In this document: in pieces, positions 23,093 through 30,368 of the stretch | How positions within the stretch are numbered: the stretch's first letter is position 1 | Layout of the letters: each line of letters opens with the position of its first letter | Source of the DNA: Bacillota bacterium | GTDB lineage: Bacteria; Bacillota; Clostridia; Tissierellales; Peptoniphilaceae | Assembly (NCBI GenBank): GCA_023394045.1 | Contig: JAEXBN010000038.1 | Span: 1 to 44,476 of the forward strand | DNA length: 44,476 nt | Direction: 5' to 3' | Translations under genes and position numbers: made by a program | Notes under the pieces: generated by a model | The model's input: only the letters and a program-made list of their open reading frames with translations | Told to the model about the DNA's origin: nothing | Databases searched by the model: none

Positions 23093-23665
23093 ATGGTGAG
23101 GACCTTTCGGATTCGTTACAACGGGCAAGATTATTTCATGGATGTTGAAGAGCTGGTGAGCGCAGATGGGCAAAGTCAGCCGGTGGTGAGCCATATGCCG
23201 CCAGCGCCGGGAATGTATGCAGCACCGGCTGTAGGGGGACAGCCGGTGGTGGCACAGCCTCAGCCGATGGGACAAGTCGCGCCCGTTCCTGTTTCTGTGC
23301 CGGTGCCTCCTGTATCCGTGTCACCTGCGCCGGTCGCGCCGGCGCAGGTGCCGCCCGCGGCGGTTGAAGAGGGTCAGAAATCCGCGCCGGCAGCCGCTGT
23401 GGATTCGCCCGCAGCATCTTCGGGAGCGCTTCCTTCCGAAGGAACAGGCGAAGGAGAAGAAGTAGTGGCGCCGATGCCGGGCAATGTATTGCGTTTATTA
23501 AAAAAAGTGGGAGAAACCGCTAGGGAAGATGAGCCGGTGCTGATTTTTGAAGCCATGAAGATGGAAAATGAAATCGTCGCGCCGAAAACGGGAGTCGTGA
23601 CAGGATACGGGGTCAAAGAAGGCGATATGATTGATGCCGGCGCGGTGCTCTTTACGATCGCGTAA
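23093..23665 (+). CDS. gcdC: Biotin carboxyl-carrier subunit of a Na+-pumping decarboxylase
   Basis: 190 residues: a short N-terminal strand domain (FRIRYNGQDYFMDVEEL), an Ala/Pro/Val-rich flexible linker of about 85 residues (36-120), and a C-terminal biotinyl domain with FEAMKMENEIVAP, biotin on Lys156. It carries the CO2 between the carboxyltransferase and the membrane beta subunit. The long Ala-Pro linker fits glutaconyl-CoA decarboxylase (GcdC) or methylmalonyl-CoA decarboxylase; oxaloacetate decarboxylase is also possible. The gcd name rests on the glutamate genes just upstream (inference). AGGAGG is only 2 bases from ATG 23093 but 5 from GTG 23096, so the real start may be the latter. 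Confidence 0.85.
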   Translation: MVRTFRIRYNGQDYFMDVEELVSADGQSQPVVSHMPPAPGMYAAPAVGGQPVVAQPQPMGQVAPVPVSVPVPPVSVSPAPVAPAQVPPAAVEEGQKSAPAAAVDSPAASSGALPSEGTGEGEEVVAPMPGNVLRLLKKVGETAREDEPVLIFEAMKMENEIVAPKTGVVTGYGVKEGDMIDAGAVLFTIA

Positions 23666-23680
23666 GAGCGTCGTGCTGCC

Positions 23681-23740
23681 AAATCTACGTGAAACAAACA
23701 CAATCTGCGTGAAACAGACAAAAGAGATGTGGAACACATA
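23681..23740. repeat. Three tandem degenerate 20-bp repeats between carrier and beta subunit genes
   Basis: 23681-23700, 23701-23720 and 23721-23740 align base for base without gaps. The first two share most positions around TACGTGAAACA / TGCGTGAAACA; the third is more diverged (GATGTGGAACA). The core CGTGAAACA equals one parS half-site, but the other half is missing. Confidence 0.6.
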
Positions 23741-23751
23741 AGGAAGGTTTT

Positions 23752-24861
23752 ATGGAGCTTTTTGTACAGGGGATTCTTTCTGTCACATGGCAGCAGCTGG
23801 TCATGATGGCGGTCGGCGGGATCTTGATTTATTTGGGAGCCGCTAAAGAGTATGAGCCGGCGCTGCTCATTCCGATGGGGCTTGGCACCATCCTGGTCAA
23901 TATTCCTTTTTCCGGTTTGGTGACTCAGGGAGAAACCGTCGGCGTATTAGACAACCTATTTCATTTTGGGATTGCCACAGAGCTTTTCCCGCTTCTGATT
24001 TTTATTGGTATCGGTGCAATGATTGATTTCGGACCGCTTCTTTCGAATCCTTCCATGCTTTTTTTCGGCGCGGCGGCACAATTTGGGATTTTCTTCACCA
24101 TCATTTTAGCGGTGCTTTTAGGCTTCGATATTCGTGAGGCGGGTTCCATCGGGATCATCGGCGCGGCGGATGGTCCGACATCAGTTTTTGTATCGAGTAA
24201 GCTGGCACCCCATCTTCTTGGGCCGATCACCGTTGCGGCCTACTCTTATATGGCGCTGGTTCCCATCATTCAGCCTCCGGCGATTCGCTTGGTCACGACG
24301 CGCTCCGAACGGCGCATCAAGATGAAATATCATGCCGAGAGCGTATCAAAGACGACGAAAATCTTGTTTCCGATCATCATCACCATTGTGGCGGGATTCA
24401 TCGCGCCGGACTCGCTTCCGCTGGTAGGCTTTTTGATGTACGGCAATTTAATGCGTGAAGTGGGTGTATTGGATCGCCTGAGCGAAACGGCACAGAATGC
24501 GCTGGTGAATATCATCACCATCTTATTGGGTCTGACCATTTCCGTCACCATGCAGGCGGCATCATTTTTGACGCTCCAAACATTGATGATTATCGGCATG
24601 GGGCTCATTGCGTTTATCATGGACTCCATCGGCGGGGTATTGTTTTGTAAGGTGCTGAATCTCTTTCGCAAGGAGAAAATCAATCCGATGATCGGTGCGG
24701 CGGGGATCTCTGCTTTTCCGATGTCCGCTCGCGTCATTCAAAAGATGGCAACGGCTGAAGATCCAAAAAATTTTATTTTGAATTATTCCATCAGCGCCAA
24801 CGTGGCGGGTCAGATTGGTTCGGTCATCGCCGGCGGTTTGGTGCTGGGATTGTTGAAATAA
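23752..24861 (+). CDS. gcdB: Na+-pumping decarboxylase beta subunit
   Basis: 369-residue integral membrane protein of the OadB/GcdB/MmdB family, which decarboxylates carboxybiotin and moves Na+ out of the cell. The signature GSIGIIGAADGPTSVFVSSKLAP, with the essential Asp and Gly-Asn-type half-helices, is followed by AAYSYMALVPIIQPPAIRLVTT. The C-terminal half has FPMSARVIQ and NYSISANVAGQIGSVIAGG. About 10 membrane helices are expected. GGAAGG precedes the ATG. It lies between the biotin carrier and the short delta subunit; the carboxyltransferase alpha subunit is not in this window and must be encoded elsewhere. Confidence 0.92.
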   Translation: MELFVQGILSVTWQQLVMMAVGGILIYLGAAKEYEPALLIPMGLGTILVNIPFSGLVTQGETVGVLDNLFHFGIATELFPLLIFIGIGAMIDFGPLLSNPSMLFFGAAAQFGIFFTIILAVLLGFDIREAGSIGIIGAADGPTSVFVSSKLAPHLLGPITVAAYSYMALVPIIQPPAIRLVTTRSERRIKMKYHAESVSKTTKILFPIIITIVAGFIAPDSLPLVGFLMYGNLMREVGVLDRLSETAQNALVNIITILLGLTISVTMQAASFLTLQTLMIIGMGLIAFIMDSIGGVLFCKVLNLFRKEKINPMIGAAGISAFPMSARVIQKMATAEDPKNFILNYSISANVAGQIGSVIAGGLVLGLLK

Positions 24862-24871
24862 GGAGGACACG

Positions 24872-25018
24872 ATGGGTCAGCAAATCGGACAGGCGCTGGA
24901 GACCTTGTTGATCGGCTGGGGCGGAATTTTTCTGGTCATGGCCGTGCTCTTTGGAGCGACGAAAGGACTTTTGAAAGTGTTTCCGCCGAAACAGGAACAG
25001 ACGGAATTGAAGAAATAA
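24872..25018 (+). CDS. gcdD: Very short gamma/delta subunit of the Na+-pumping decarboxylase
   Basis: 48-residue protein with one transmembrane helix (LLIGWGGIFLVMAVLFGATKGLL, about residues 12-34) and a short polar tail FPPKQEQTELKK. The place, helix and pattern fit the OadG/MmdD/GcdD family (PF04277 type), which anchors and assembles the complex. Known members have about 80-110 residues with an Ala/Pro tail; this one keeps only the helix. GGAGG lies 6 bases before ATG 24872, 10 bases after the beta subunit stop. A terminator follows. Confidence 0.78.
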   Translation: MGQQIGQALETLLIGWGGIFLVMAVLFGATKGLLKVFPPKQEQTELKK

Positions 25019-25077
25019 GAACGAAGGCCGCTCTCTCAGAGCGTCGGCGGAATACATCGTGCATATCGTTCAAAAAG

Positions 25078-25112
25078 TTGCAGCATCAGGTTTCTGGGCT
25101 GCAATTTTTTTT
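25078..25112 (+). terminator. Rho-independent terminator after the decarboxylase subunits
   Basis: TTGCAGC (25078-25084) pairs with GCTGCAA (25098-25104), 13-base loop, then eight T. Confidence 0.85.
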
Positions 25113-25118
25113 GGTCGC

Positions 25119-25147
25119 TTGACATGATATCAATTTGATATTATATT
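25119..25147 (+). promoter_or_regulatory. Strong promoter of the SPFH gene with nested palindromes
   Basis: TTGACA (25119-25124), 17-base spacer, TATATT (25142-25147). The spacer contains ATATCA-ATT-TGATAT (25127-25141). A larger quasi-palindrome with outer arms CAATTT/AAATTG extends over 25131-25160. This is the pattern of a repressor site covering the promoter. It is 117 bases from the gene, giving a leader of about 110 bases. Confidence 0.7.
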
Positions 25148-25263
25148 AATATTGAAATTGAAGAAATGCATGAATCATCGTTCATGGGCGTCCTGAAGGG
25201 GCGCGGGTGTCCGTCGGTGTCGTAAGAGTCAGTGCCGGAAGAAAGTGATAAAAGGAGATTATC

Positions 25264-26379
25264 ATGGAAGATCATCAAAGGGAAAATGAGCGGGAAACGA
25301 CTTTGGGAGAAGGACAGACACATCAGGCTCCGGATCAGCCGCATTCGCCGGCTCTCGAACAGGAACCGAAACGGCCGGAATCCTTTCTCGGGGAAGAGAA
25401 ATTGATCACCAAAAAGAATGGGTTGGGCTTTTTGATCTTGTGCTTGATCTTGCTCGGGAGTTGTGTGGTTTCTTTCGTCATGCTTGTTGTGAATGCGTCT
25501 GCAGATAACGGTATGATGGCGGGAGTTTTTGCCGGCCTGTCAGCCGTCCTGATGATTGGCTGGATTGTGGTGGCGATGGGCATTAAGAGTGTCAAACCGA
25601 ATGAGGCAGCGGTATTCACCCTGTTTGGGGAATATTACGGAACGATCAAGGATCCGGGGCTGTACTTTATTCATCCCTTGGTTTCCGCTGTGGAGGATCA
25701 AAGCCGGAAGCAGCAGGAGCAGAGAGCAAAGAAGCGGACGGCAAAAGAAAATGAAGCGGCGCTGGAAACGACATCGGCCAATCGTGTTTCCCTGAAGATG
25801 AAAGCGCTGAACAATGAATGCCAGAAAGTGAATGATTTGTTGGGCAATCCGGTCGTGCTGGAAACGGTAGTGATCTGGCATGTCGCGAATCCGACGAAGG
25901 CGGTTTTTAATGTGGATAACTATACGGATTTTCTGTCCACACAGGCGGATTCGGTCGTTCGGAATATCGCAAGGCTCTATCCGTATGATAATTTGGAATA
26001 CGATGATGTGGAAGATAGCGAGAAGACTTTGATGGGTTCGGCGCAAACTATTGCGGATGAAATGTGCCGGGCATTGCAGAAAAAAGTGGTGATTGCCGGA
26101 ATTGAAGTGGAAGAGGTTCGTATTTCGCATTTGTCTTATGCAGAGGAGATTGCGGCGGCCATGCTGCAGCGCCAGCAAGCGTCGGCGATTGTTGCCGCGC
26201 GGAGCAAGATTGTGGATGGCGCCGTTGGAATGGTGGAAATGGCGTTGGATCAGCTGGCGCAGAAAGATATTGTCTCGCTGGATGAGGAGCGTAAAGCGCA
26301 AATGGTCTCGAACCTGCTCGTGGTTCTTTGTGCAACGAAGGAAGTCGCACCCGTGGTGAACAGCGGCTCAATTTATTGA
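25264..26379 (+). CDS. SPFH/band-7 domain membrane protein
   Basis: 371 residues. A charged N-terminal tail (about 1-52) is followed by two membrane helices (FLILCLILLGSCVVSFVMLVV and GVFAGLSAVLMIGWIVVAMG). An SPFH/band-7 domain starts at KSVKPNEAAVFTLFGEYYGTIKDPGLYFIHPL, runs through VVIWHVANPTKAVFNVDNY, and ends in AAAMLQRQQASAIVAARSKIVDGAVGMVEMALD. Such proteins form oligomeric membrane scaffolds that organise microdomains or protease complexes. A gene for a ribbon-helix-helix-like protein follows after one base, a pairing I recall for this SPFH subgroup. AAAGGAG precedes the ATG. The specific role is unknown. Confidence 0.88.
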   Translation: MEDHQRENERETTLGEGQTHQAPDQPHSPALEQEPKRPESFLGEEKLITKKNGLGFLILCLILLGSCVVSFVMLVVNASADNGMMAGVFAGLSAVLMIGWIVVAMGIKSVKPNEAAVFTLFGEYYGTIKDPGLYFIHPLVSAVEDQSRKQQEQRAKKRTAKENEAALETTSANRVSLKMKALNNECQKVNDLLGNPVVLETVVIWHVANPTKAVFNVDNYTDFLSTQADSVVRNIARLYPYDNLEYDDVEDSEKTLMGSAQTIADEMCRALQKKVVIAGIEVEEVRISHLSYAEEIAAAMLQRQQASAIVAARSKIVDGAVGMVEMALDQLAQKDIVSLDEERKAQMVSNLLVVLCATKEVAPVVNSGSIY

Positions 26380-26380
26380 T

Positions 26381-26635
26381 ATGAATGACGATATCGATGC
26401 GCGCGAAGAGAACCTGAAACAGCGTTTCGCTGTTCTGGAGGCGCGTGAGAAGGAGCTGGCCGCGCGTGAAACGGCATTGAAGGCGGCCGAGGCGGAGAAA
26501 AAGCAGGTACTTCTCCGCATTCCGCGAAAGCTCTGGAATGAGGTCGCGATTCTGGCGGATCGGGATTTGCGGTCGATTAACGGAGAAATTGAATTTTTGC
26601 TTCTCCAAGCCGTTCGAAAAGAGAAAAAGCAATAA
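26381..26635 (+). CDS. Small Arc-like ribbon-helix-helix protein with coiled-coil N-terminus
   Basis: 84 residues. The first half is a charged heptad-rich coiled coil (LEAREKELAARETALKAAEAE, about residues 16-43). The second half, QVLLRIPRKLWNEVAILADRDLRSINGEIEFLLLQAV, looks like an Arc/MetJ-type strand-helix-helix. Such domains normally bind DNA as dimers. The start lies one base after the SPFH stop, and no separate ribosome site is visible apart from coding sequence, so translation is coupled. It might bind the palindromes at 25127-25160 (autoregulation) or act as adaptor of the SPFH scaffold; both are inference. Confidence 0.75.
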   Translation: MNDDIDAREENLKQRFAVLEAREKELAARETALKAAEAEKKQVLLRIPRKLWNEVAILADRDLRSINGEIEFLLLQAVRKEKKQ

Positions 26636-26656
26636 ATAAAAAGTCCATGGGCAAAC

Positions 26657-26707
26657 GCCGGCGGTGAAGAGAGGATCCCGAATGGGGTTCCCGTCCTCAC
26701 CGCCGGC
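26657..26707. terminator. Bidirectional terminator between RHH gene and metE-like gene
   Basis: GCCGGCGGTGA (26657-26667) pairs with TCACCGCCGGC (26697-26707). The 29-base loop has a further inner pairing (GGATCCC/GGGTTCC-like). A T-rich stretch follows on the plus strand. Confidence 0.8.
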
Positions 26708-26744
26708 TTGCTGTTTTTCAGGCGGGAGGGAATGGTCAAAAGGG

Positions 26745-27950
26745 CTAGTTGGAAAACAGCTCGCTGCTGGCGATGCGGGCGCCTTTGACTAAGGTATCGA
26801 GTTTTGCCCAGGCAATGTCGGGGTGAATGCGCCCGCCGAGGCCGCAATCGGTGGAGGCGATGACCCGATCCGGACCGACGATGGAAGCGAATTGCTCAAT
26901 GCGGTCTGCAATATGGCGGGGATGTTCAAGAACGTTGGTGGAGTGCGATACAAATCCTGGAGCGATGCGATCGCCGTTTTTCAATGGGCGGTGCTCCCAG
27001 ACGCGCCACTCGTGGGCATGACGGGGAGAGGCGGCTTCAAAAGAAAAGACGGAAGCATTGATTTGCAGGCATTGGTCGATGATTTCTTCGAAGGGAATAT
27101 CGGTGGAGTGAGGGGCGTGCCATGAACCCCAGCAGATATGGAGACGAACCAGTTCACGCGGAATGCCCTGGAGCGCCCGATTGGCCGCATCAATCCGTGC
27201 TTGAAGCCACGTCTTGTAGTCGGAGAGCGTCGGTTCCGGATTGATTTGATCCCAGGATTCCGCCAAATCCGGGGCATCCAGCTGTACCGTCAGACCGGCG
27301 TCGGTAATGATTTTGTATTCTTCGTGCATCGCATCAGCAACATCGTTCAGAAGACTTTGATCATCCGGATAGTATCGATTTTTCAGACGCGCGGCGGATC
27401 CCGGAGAAAGAGAGGGAAGAAAGCCCTGGGAGAGGCCGCGCTTTTGCAGCGCCGTTTGCAGATTGCGGACGTCTCGCGCCGTCTGATCCTGCCCAATATA
27501 GGTTATTTTTCCGGTGATATCCGGGCTTTTGACGCTTGGAAATGCGATTCCGCCGTGTGGATCTTCATACGCGTCTTTGAACCGCTGATGATCACGCCGA
27601 TCGTTAAACGTGGTGAGCTCAATGTGTCCGGGCGTGGAGACGACGGTTCGCTGATCGTTCCATCGGTCGTTGTCGGACAATTCCAAACCGCTCAGGCGCG
27701 AGAAGGAATAATTCCACCAGGAGCCGAAATCAACGGGTCCATGGGTGATGTGTCCATATTCGCCATCATCAATCCAGTTGATGCCGAGGCGGTATTGTTT
27801 TTCCACCACATCATCGACGGCTTGAGAGAGCAAAGCATTAAAGTCTGATTCGGCAATTTCGCCCCGAGCCAGCTGGAGATTGGCCTCCAGCAATTCCTTC
27901 GGGCGGGGAAGGGATCCAACGTGGGTGGTGATGATGTGCTGCTGTGTCAT
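26745..27950 (-). CDS. MetE-fold cobalamin-independent methionine synthase-like protein
   Basis: 401 residues equal to one catalytic MetE-type barrel without the duplicated N-terminal domain. It starts with ITTHVGSLPRPKELLEA and has the zinc ligands of the family: His271 and Cys273 (RLHICWGSWH), Glu305 (FSFEAASPRHAHE) and Cys369 (STDCGLGGRIH). Likely role: transfer of a methyl group to a thiol, possibly homocysteine; the methyl donor of these short forms is not known with certainty. A T-box with an AUG specifier lies upstream, so it should be induced when charged tRNA-Met is low. This supports a role in methionine supply. The start is ATG 27950; GAAAGGA lies upstream. Confidence 0.88.
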   Translation of the reverse strand: MTQQHIITTHVGSLPRPKELLEANLQLARGEIAESDFNALLSQAVDDVVEKQYRLGINWIDDGEYGHITHGPVDFGSWWNYSFSRLSGLELSDNDRWNDQRTVVSTPGHIELTTFNDRRDHQRFKDAYEDPHGGIAFPSVKSPDITGKITYIGQDQTARDVRNLQTALQKRGLSQGFLPSLSPGSAARLKNRYYPDDQSLLNDVADAMHEEYKIITDAGLTVQLDAPDLAESWDQINPEPTLSDYKTWLQARIDAANRALQGIPRELVRLHICWGSWHAPHSTDIPFEEIIDQCLQINASVFSFEAASPRHAHEWRVWEHRPLKNGDRIAPGFVSHSTNVLEHPRHIADRIEQFASIVGPDRVIASTDCGLGGRIHPDIAWAKLDTLVKGARIASSELFSN

Positions 27951-28028
27951 GATTGTGTCCTTTCTGTCGTCTCTGCCATCCAGACGGAGACGGTTAGAAG
28001 GTCCTCGAGGTGTTTGACGGCGTTGCTT

Positions 28029-28133
28029 TTACAGGCTCATCTCCGACGTTTTCATGGAAACCCGATTCATGAAAATTGGATTCATGACAATCTGGTTGAT
28101 GAAATCCCGGTTCATGATGGAGGCGAGGCTCAT
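28029..28133 (-). CDS. Possible Met-rich short reading frame between T-box and metE-like gene
   Basis: Thirty-four codons, six of them ATG (codons 1, 7, 17, 22, 27 and 32), in the leader between the T-box terminator and the methyltransferase-like gene. The frame is made of a degenerate 15-16-base direct repeat with the core TTCATGA (plus-strand sense, 28050-28120). No good ribosome site precedes the first ATG. It could be a leader peptide that senses methionine during translation or a chance product of the repeat. Conservation would decide. Confidence 0.35.
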   Translation of the reverse strand: MSLASIMNRDFINQIVMNPIFMNRVSMKTSEMSL

Positions 28134-28149
28134 TTCAGGGAAGATCCAT

Positions 28150-28405
28150 AAAAAAACGCCCTTTTGTCATTAGACAAAAGGACGAAAGATTCCGCGTTAC
28201 CACCTTTATTGCTTCCGGATCGCTCACAGAAGCCACTCTTCGAGTACCAACATACCCTAACTCTGTAACGGGAGTTCCCGTCCGGCTCTCATCGAGCCGG
28301 CCCATCCGAGGCCATGTTCACCGCTTTTTGCATTCCCCGTTCTCAGCATGTCGGGTTCTCTGTACAATGTCCGAAGCAGCTACTCTTCTCTTCATTTGGT
28401 TTTCT
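28150..28405 (-). promoter_or_regulatory. T-box riboswitch, methionine (AUG) specifier
   Basis: On the minus strand: an AGTAG-type stem I start (about 28385), the loop motifs GCTGAGAACGGGG, the specifier part GAACATGGCCTCGG with AUG at 28315-28313, and the conserved T-box AAGGTGGTAACGCGG at 28206-28192. The terminator follows, with CCTTTTGTC pairing with GACAAAAGG and seven T (28183-28150). The codon in the specifier place fits methionine and the downstream MetE-like gene. Uncharged tRNA-Met would pair with the T-box and prevent termination. Confidence 0.93.
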
Positions 28406-28495
28406 TATTCCATTTTTCGTTGAAACGAATGGCCTTTATTAGGCTGTGATCATCAGGCGATGAATTTCATATCGCTCACGAAAAATGTTGCACTT

Positions 28496-28524
28496 ACTTT
28501 ACGCATTCGACACGTCACTGTCAA
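28496..28524 (-). promoter_or_regulatory. Promoter of the T-box/metE-like unit
   Basis: Minus strand TTGACA (28524-28519), 17-base spacer, TAAAGT (28501-28496). Transcription would start near 28489, about 90 bases before stem I. Confidence 0.8.
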
Positions 28525-28575
28525 GAACCCATTGCGCTATTTACTGTGTTTTGATTGATTTTAGCGTTTTGCGGT

Positions 28576-29472
28576 TCAAATTTCCGGCTGCTCTTCGCCG
28601 TAGACTTGTTTGCGGAGTGCCTTGCCGGTTTTTGTCGCGGCCAAGCCGCCGAGGGCGGTCTCTTTCAGCGCGGAGCTCATCGTATCGCCGACGCTCTTCA
28701 TGGCGCTGAGACATTCGTCCGCGGGGATGTACAGCGGAATCCCAGCCAGAGCCATCGATGCTGAGGTGAGTGCAATGGCGGCACCGGAGGCATTGCGCTT
28801 CACGCACGGAATTTCGACGAGACCGGCGACGGGATCGCAGACCAGTCCCAACTGGTTAATCAGGCTCATCCCCAGGGCATCGACACACTGCTGCGGGGTG
28901 CCCCCCTGCAGTTCGACCAGCGCGGCGGCGGCCATTCCGGAGGCGCTTCCGCATTCCGCCTGGCATCCGCCTTCCGCACCGGCGATGGAGGCGTTGCGCG
29001 CGATCACCATGCCCAGGGCAGCCGCCGTAAAGATCGACATGACGATATCGCGTTTGGGCACATTTTGATCTTCGTAGAGGGTGACTAGGACACCCGGGAG
29101 AATGCCGCAGCTTCCGGCGGTGGGCGTGGCGACGATGCGCCCCATCGCTGCATTGCAATTCGAGGTACACATGGCGCGCCCGATCACGTGGGTGAAAAAG
29201 GTTCCGCCCACTCCTCCGTTTTGTTCGCTGGCATATCGAAGCAGGGCAGCGCCTTCTCCGCCGGTGAGTCCGGAGGTGGAGCGCAGCGCGGCATCGGATC
29301 CAGTATGTGTGGAGGCGATCATGACATCAAACGATGCTTCCATTTCCTGAAAGACGTCTTCCTCAGTTCGATGCATCGCGGCGGCCTGATCAGCCAAGAC
29401 AACTTCGCTGATCTTTTTTCCGGCTGATGTGGCGGCATCGACCAGCGACTGAAATGATTCATAGCTTAACAT
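28576..29472 (-). CDS. sdaAA: L-serine dehydratase, alpha subunit
   Basis: 298 residues. With the beta subunit it forms the iron-sulfur L-serine dehydratase, which turns serine into pyruvate and ammonia. Cluster cysteines are in TAGSCGILPG, AEGGCQAECGSASG and DPVAGLVEIPCVKRNA. The N-terminal part has STHTGSDAALRSTSGLTGGEGAALLRY. The gene starts 14 bases after the beta subunit, with GAGGAGA before the ATG, so both are translated from one mRNA. No terminator was recognised between its stop and the T-box promoter. Serine degradation to pyruvate fits the amino-acid-fermenting lifestyle. Confidence 0.96.
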   Translation of the reverse strand: MLSYESFQSLVDAATSAGKKISEVVLADQAAAMHRTEEDVFQEMEASFDVMIASTHTGSDAALRSTSGLTGGEGAALLRYASEQNGGVGGTFFTHVIGRAMCTSNCNAAMGRIVATPTAGSCGILPGVLVTLYEDQNVPKRDIVMSIFTAAALGMVIARNASIAGAEGGCQAECGSASGMAAAALVELQGGTPQQCVDALGMSLINQLGLVCDPVAGLVEIPCVKRNASGAAIALTSASMALAGIPLYIPADECLSAMKSVGDTMSSALKETALGGLAATKTGKALRKQVYGEEQPEI

Positions 29473-29486
29473 CCGTATCTCCTCGT

Positions 29487-30155
29487 TCAGATTGCGCGCA
29501 GAACCATGACATTCAGGACATGATTTAGCGCTTCGACGGCTTCTTTGAGATCGTCCGATGGCATCGTATCAAATTCGAGAGTCATGAGCGCCGTGCCGCC
29601 GCGTTCGGTTCGGCTCAGACGAAAGTTGGAGATGTTGAGATCCTCATCGCGTTGGCGCAGCAGAGAGGTTACCTCAGCAATGACACCGGGAACATCGTCA
29701 TGCAGTACGAGCATCGTGGAGTTTTCTCCCGTGAAGTCCACGCGGAGACCATTGATTTCATCGACACGAATGTTTCCGCCGCCGATGGAGGAGCCCATGA
29801 CTTCACCGGTGAATCCATCAGCACAACGGAAGCGGATCCGGGTGGTGTTTGGATGCGTGCCGGGAATATCCGTGGGGATGAAATGATAGTGGATTCCGCG
29901 GGCGGTCGCGATATTCAGCGCATCGCGGACTTCATCATCGTAGCTGTGGTAACCCATGAGGCCGGCCAGAAGCGCCCGATCCGTGCCGTGGCCGCGATAG
30001 GTGCGCGCAAAAGATCCGGAGAGTTCGAGATCAACTTCCGTGGGCTCATGTCCATTGAGAACCTTGTTGGCCACCCGTCCGAGGCGGACGGCTCCAGCGG
30101 TGTGAGAGCTGGAGGGACCAACCATAATGGGGCCGATAATGTTAAAGACATTCAT
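29487..30155 (-). CDS. sdaAB: L-serine dehydratase, beta subunit
   Basis: 222 residues. The N-terminal beta domain has FNIIGPIMVGPSSSHTAGAVRLGRVA (residues 4-29), typical of the serine-binding part of the two-subunit enzyme. A C-terminal ACT domain (about residues 147-215) reads STMLVLHDDVPGVIAEVTSLL and ISNFRLSRTERGGTALMTLEFD and is probably the serine-sensing regulatory site. The ATG has AAAGGAA upstream and follows a leader with two hairpins. First gene of the sdaAB-sdaAA unit; the DAACS symporter lies upstream in the same direction but behind a terminator. Confidence 0.96.
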   Translation of the reverse strand: MNVFNIIGPIMVGPSSSHTAGAVRLGRVANKVLNGHEPTEVDLELSGSFARTYRGHGTDRALLAGLMGYHSYDDEVRDALNIATARGIHYHFIPTDIPGTHPNTTRIRFRCADGFTGEVMGSSIGGGNIRVDEINGLRVDFTGENSTMLVLHDDVPGVIAEVTSLLRQRDEDLNISNFRLSRTERGGTALMTLEFDTMPSDDLKEAVEALNHVLNVMVLRAI

Positions 30156-30168
30156 GGAGATTCCTTTC

Positions 30169-30259
30169 CATCCATCCTTTTGATGGATGCGGGCATATCG
30201 ATTGATGTGGGGGAACGATGGGCAGAGGTGTCGGCGCCTTCATCAACGCGTGAAGGCGC
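30169..30259 (-). other. Two leader hairpins before sdaAB
   Basis: CATCCATC/GATGGATG (30169-30176 with 30182-30189) lies directly beside the sdaAB ribosome site. GCGCCTTCA/TGAAGGCGC (30234-30242 with 30251-30259) lies further upstream. Neither has a T-run on the minus strand, so they are not terminators; they may affect translation or RNA stability. Confidence 0.5.
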
Positions 30260-30316
30260 GGATTGAGGCGCGGTGATGCCGCTACGCAGAGTGGTTGTGC
30301 GCAGAGCACCAGAGAA

Positions 30317-30344
30317 AAGCGCCGGGCTTGATGCCCCGGCGCTT
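30317..30344 (-). terminator. Terminator behind the symporter gene
   Basis: AAGCGCCGGG pairs with CCCGGCGCTT; on the minus strand TTTTCTC follows. It lies 25 bases behind the symporter stop. Confidence 0.8.
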
Positions 30345-30368
30345 GAGAATCAGGCCGCCGGATTTCGG

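Noticed and set aside
23681..23720. Further parS sites
   Set aside because: Only the half CGTGAAACA is present; the left half TGTTTCAC is missing in both copies.
25540..26301. 253-codon minus-strand frame, very rich in His and Arg
   Set aside because: Antisense of the SPFH gene; composition typical of a shadow frame.
27138..27848. 236-codon plus-strand frame
   Set aside because: Antisense of the MetE-like gene, whose zinc ligands and T-box settle the coding strand.
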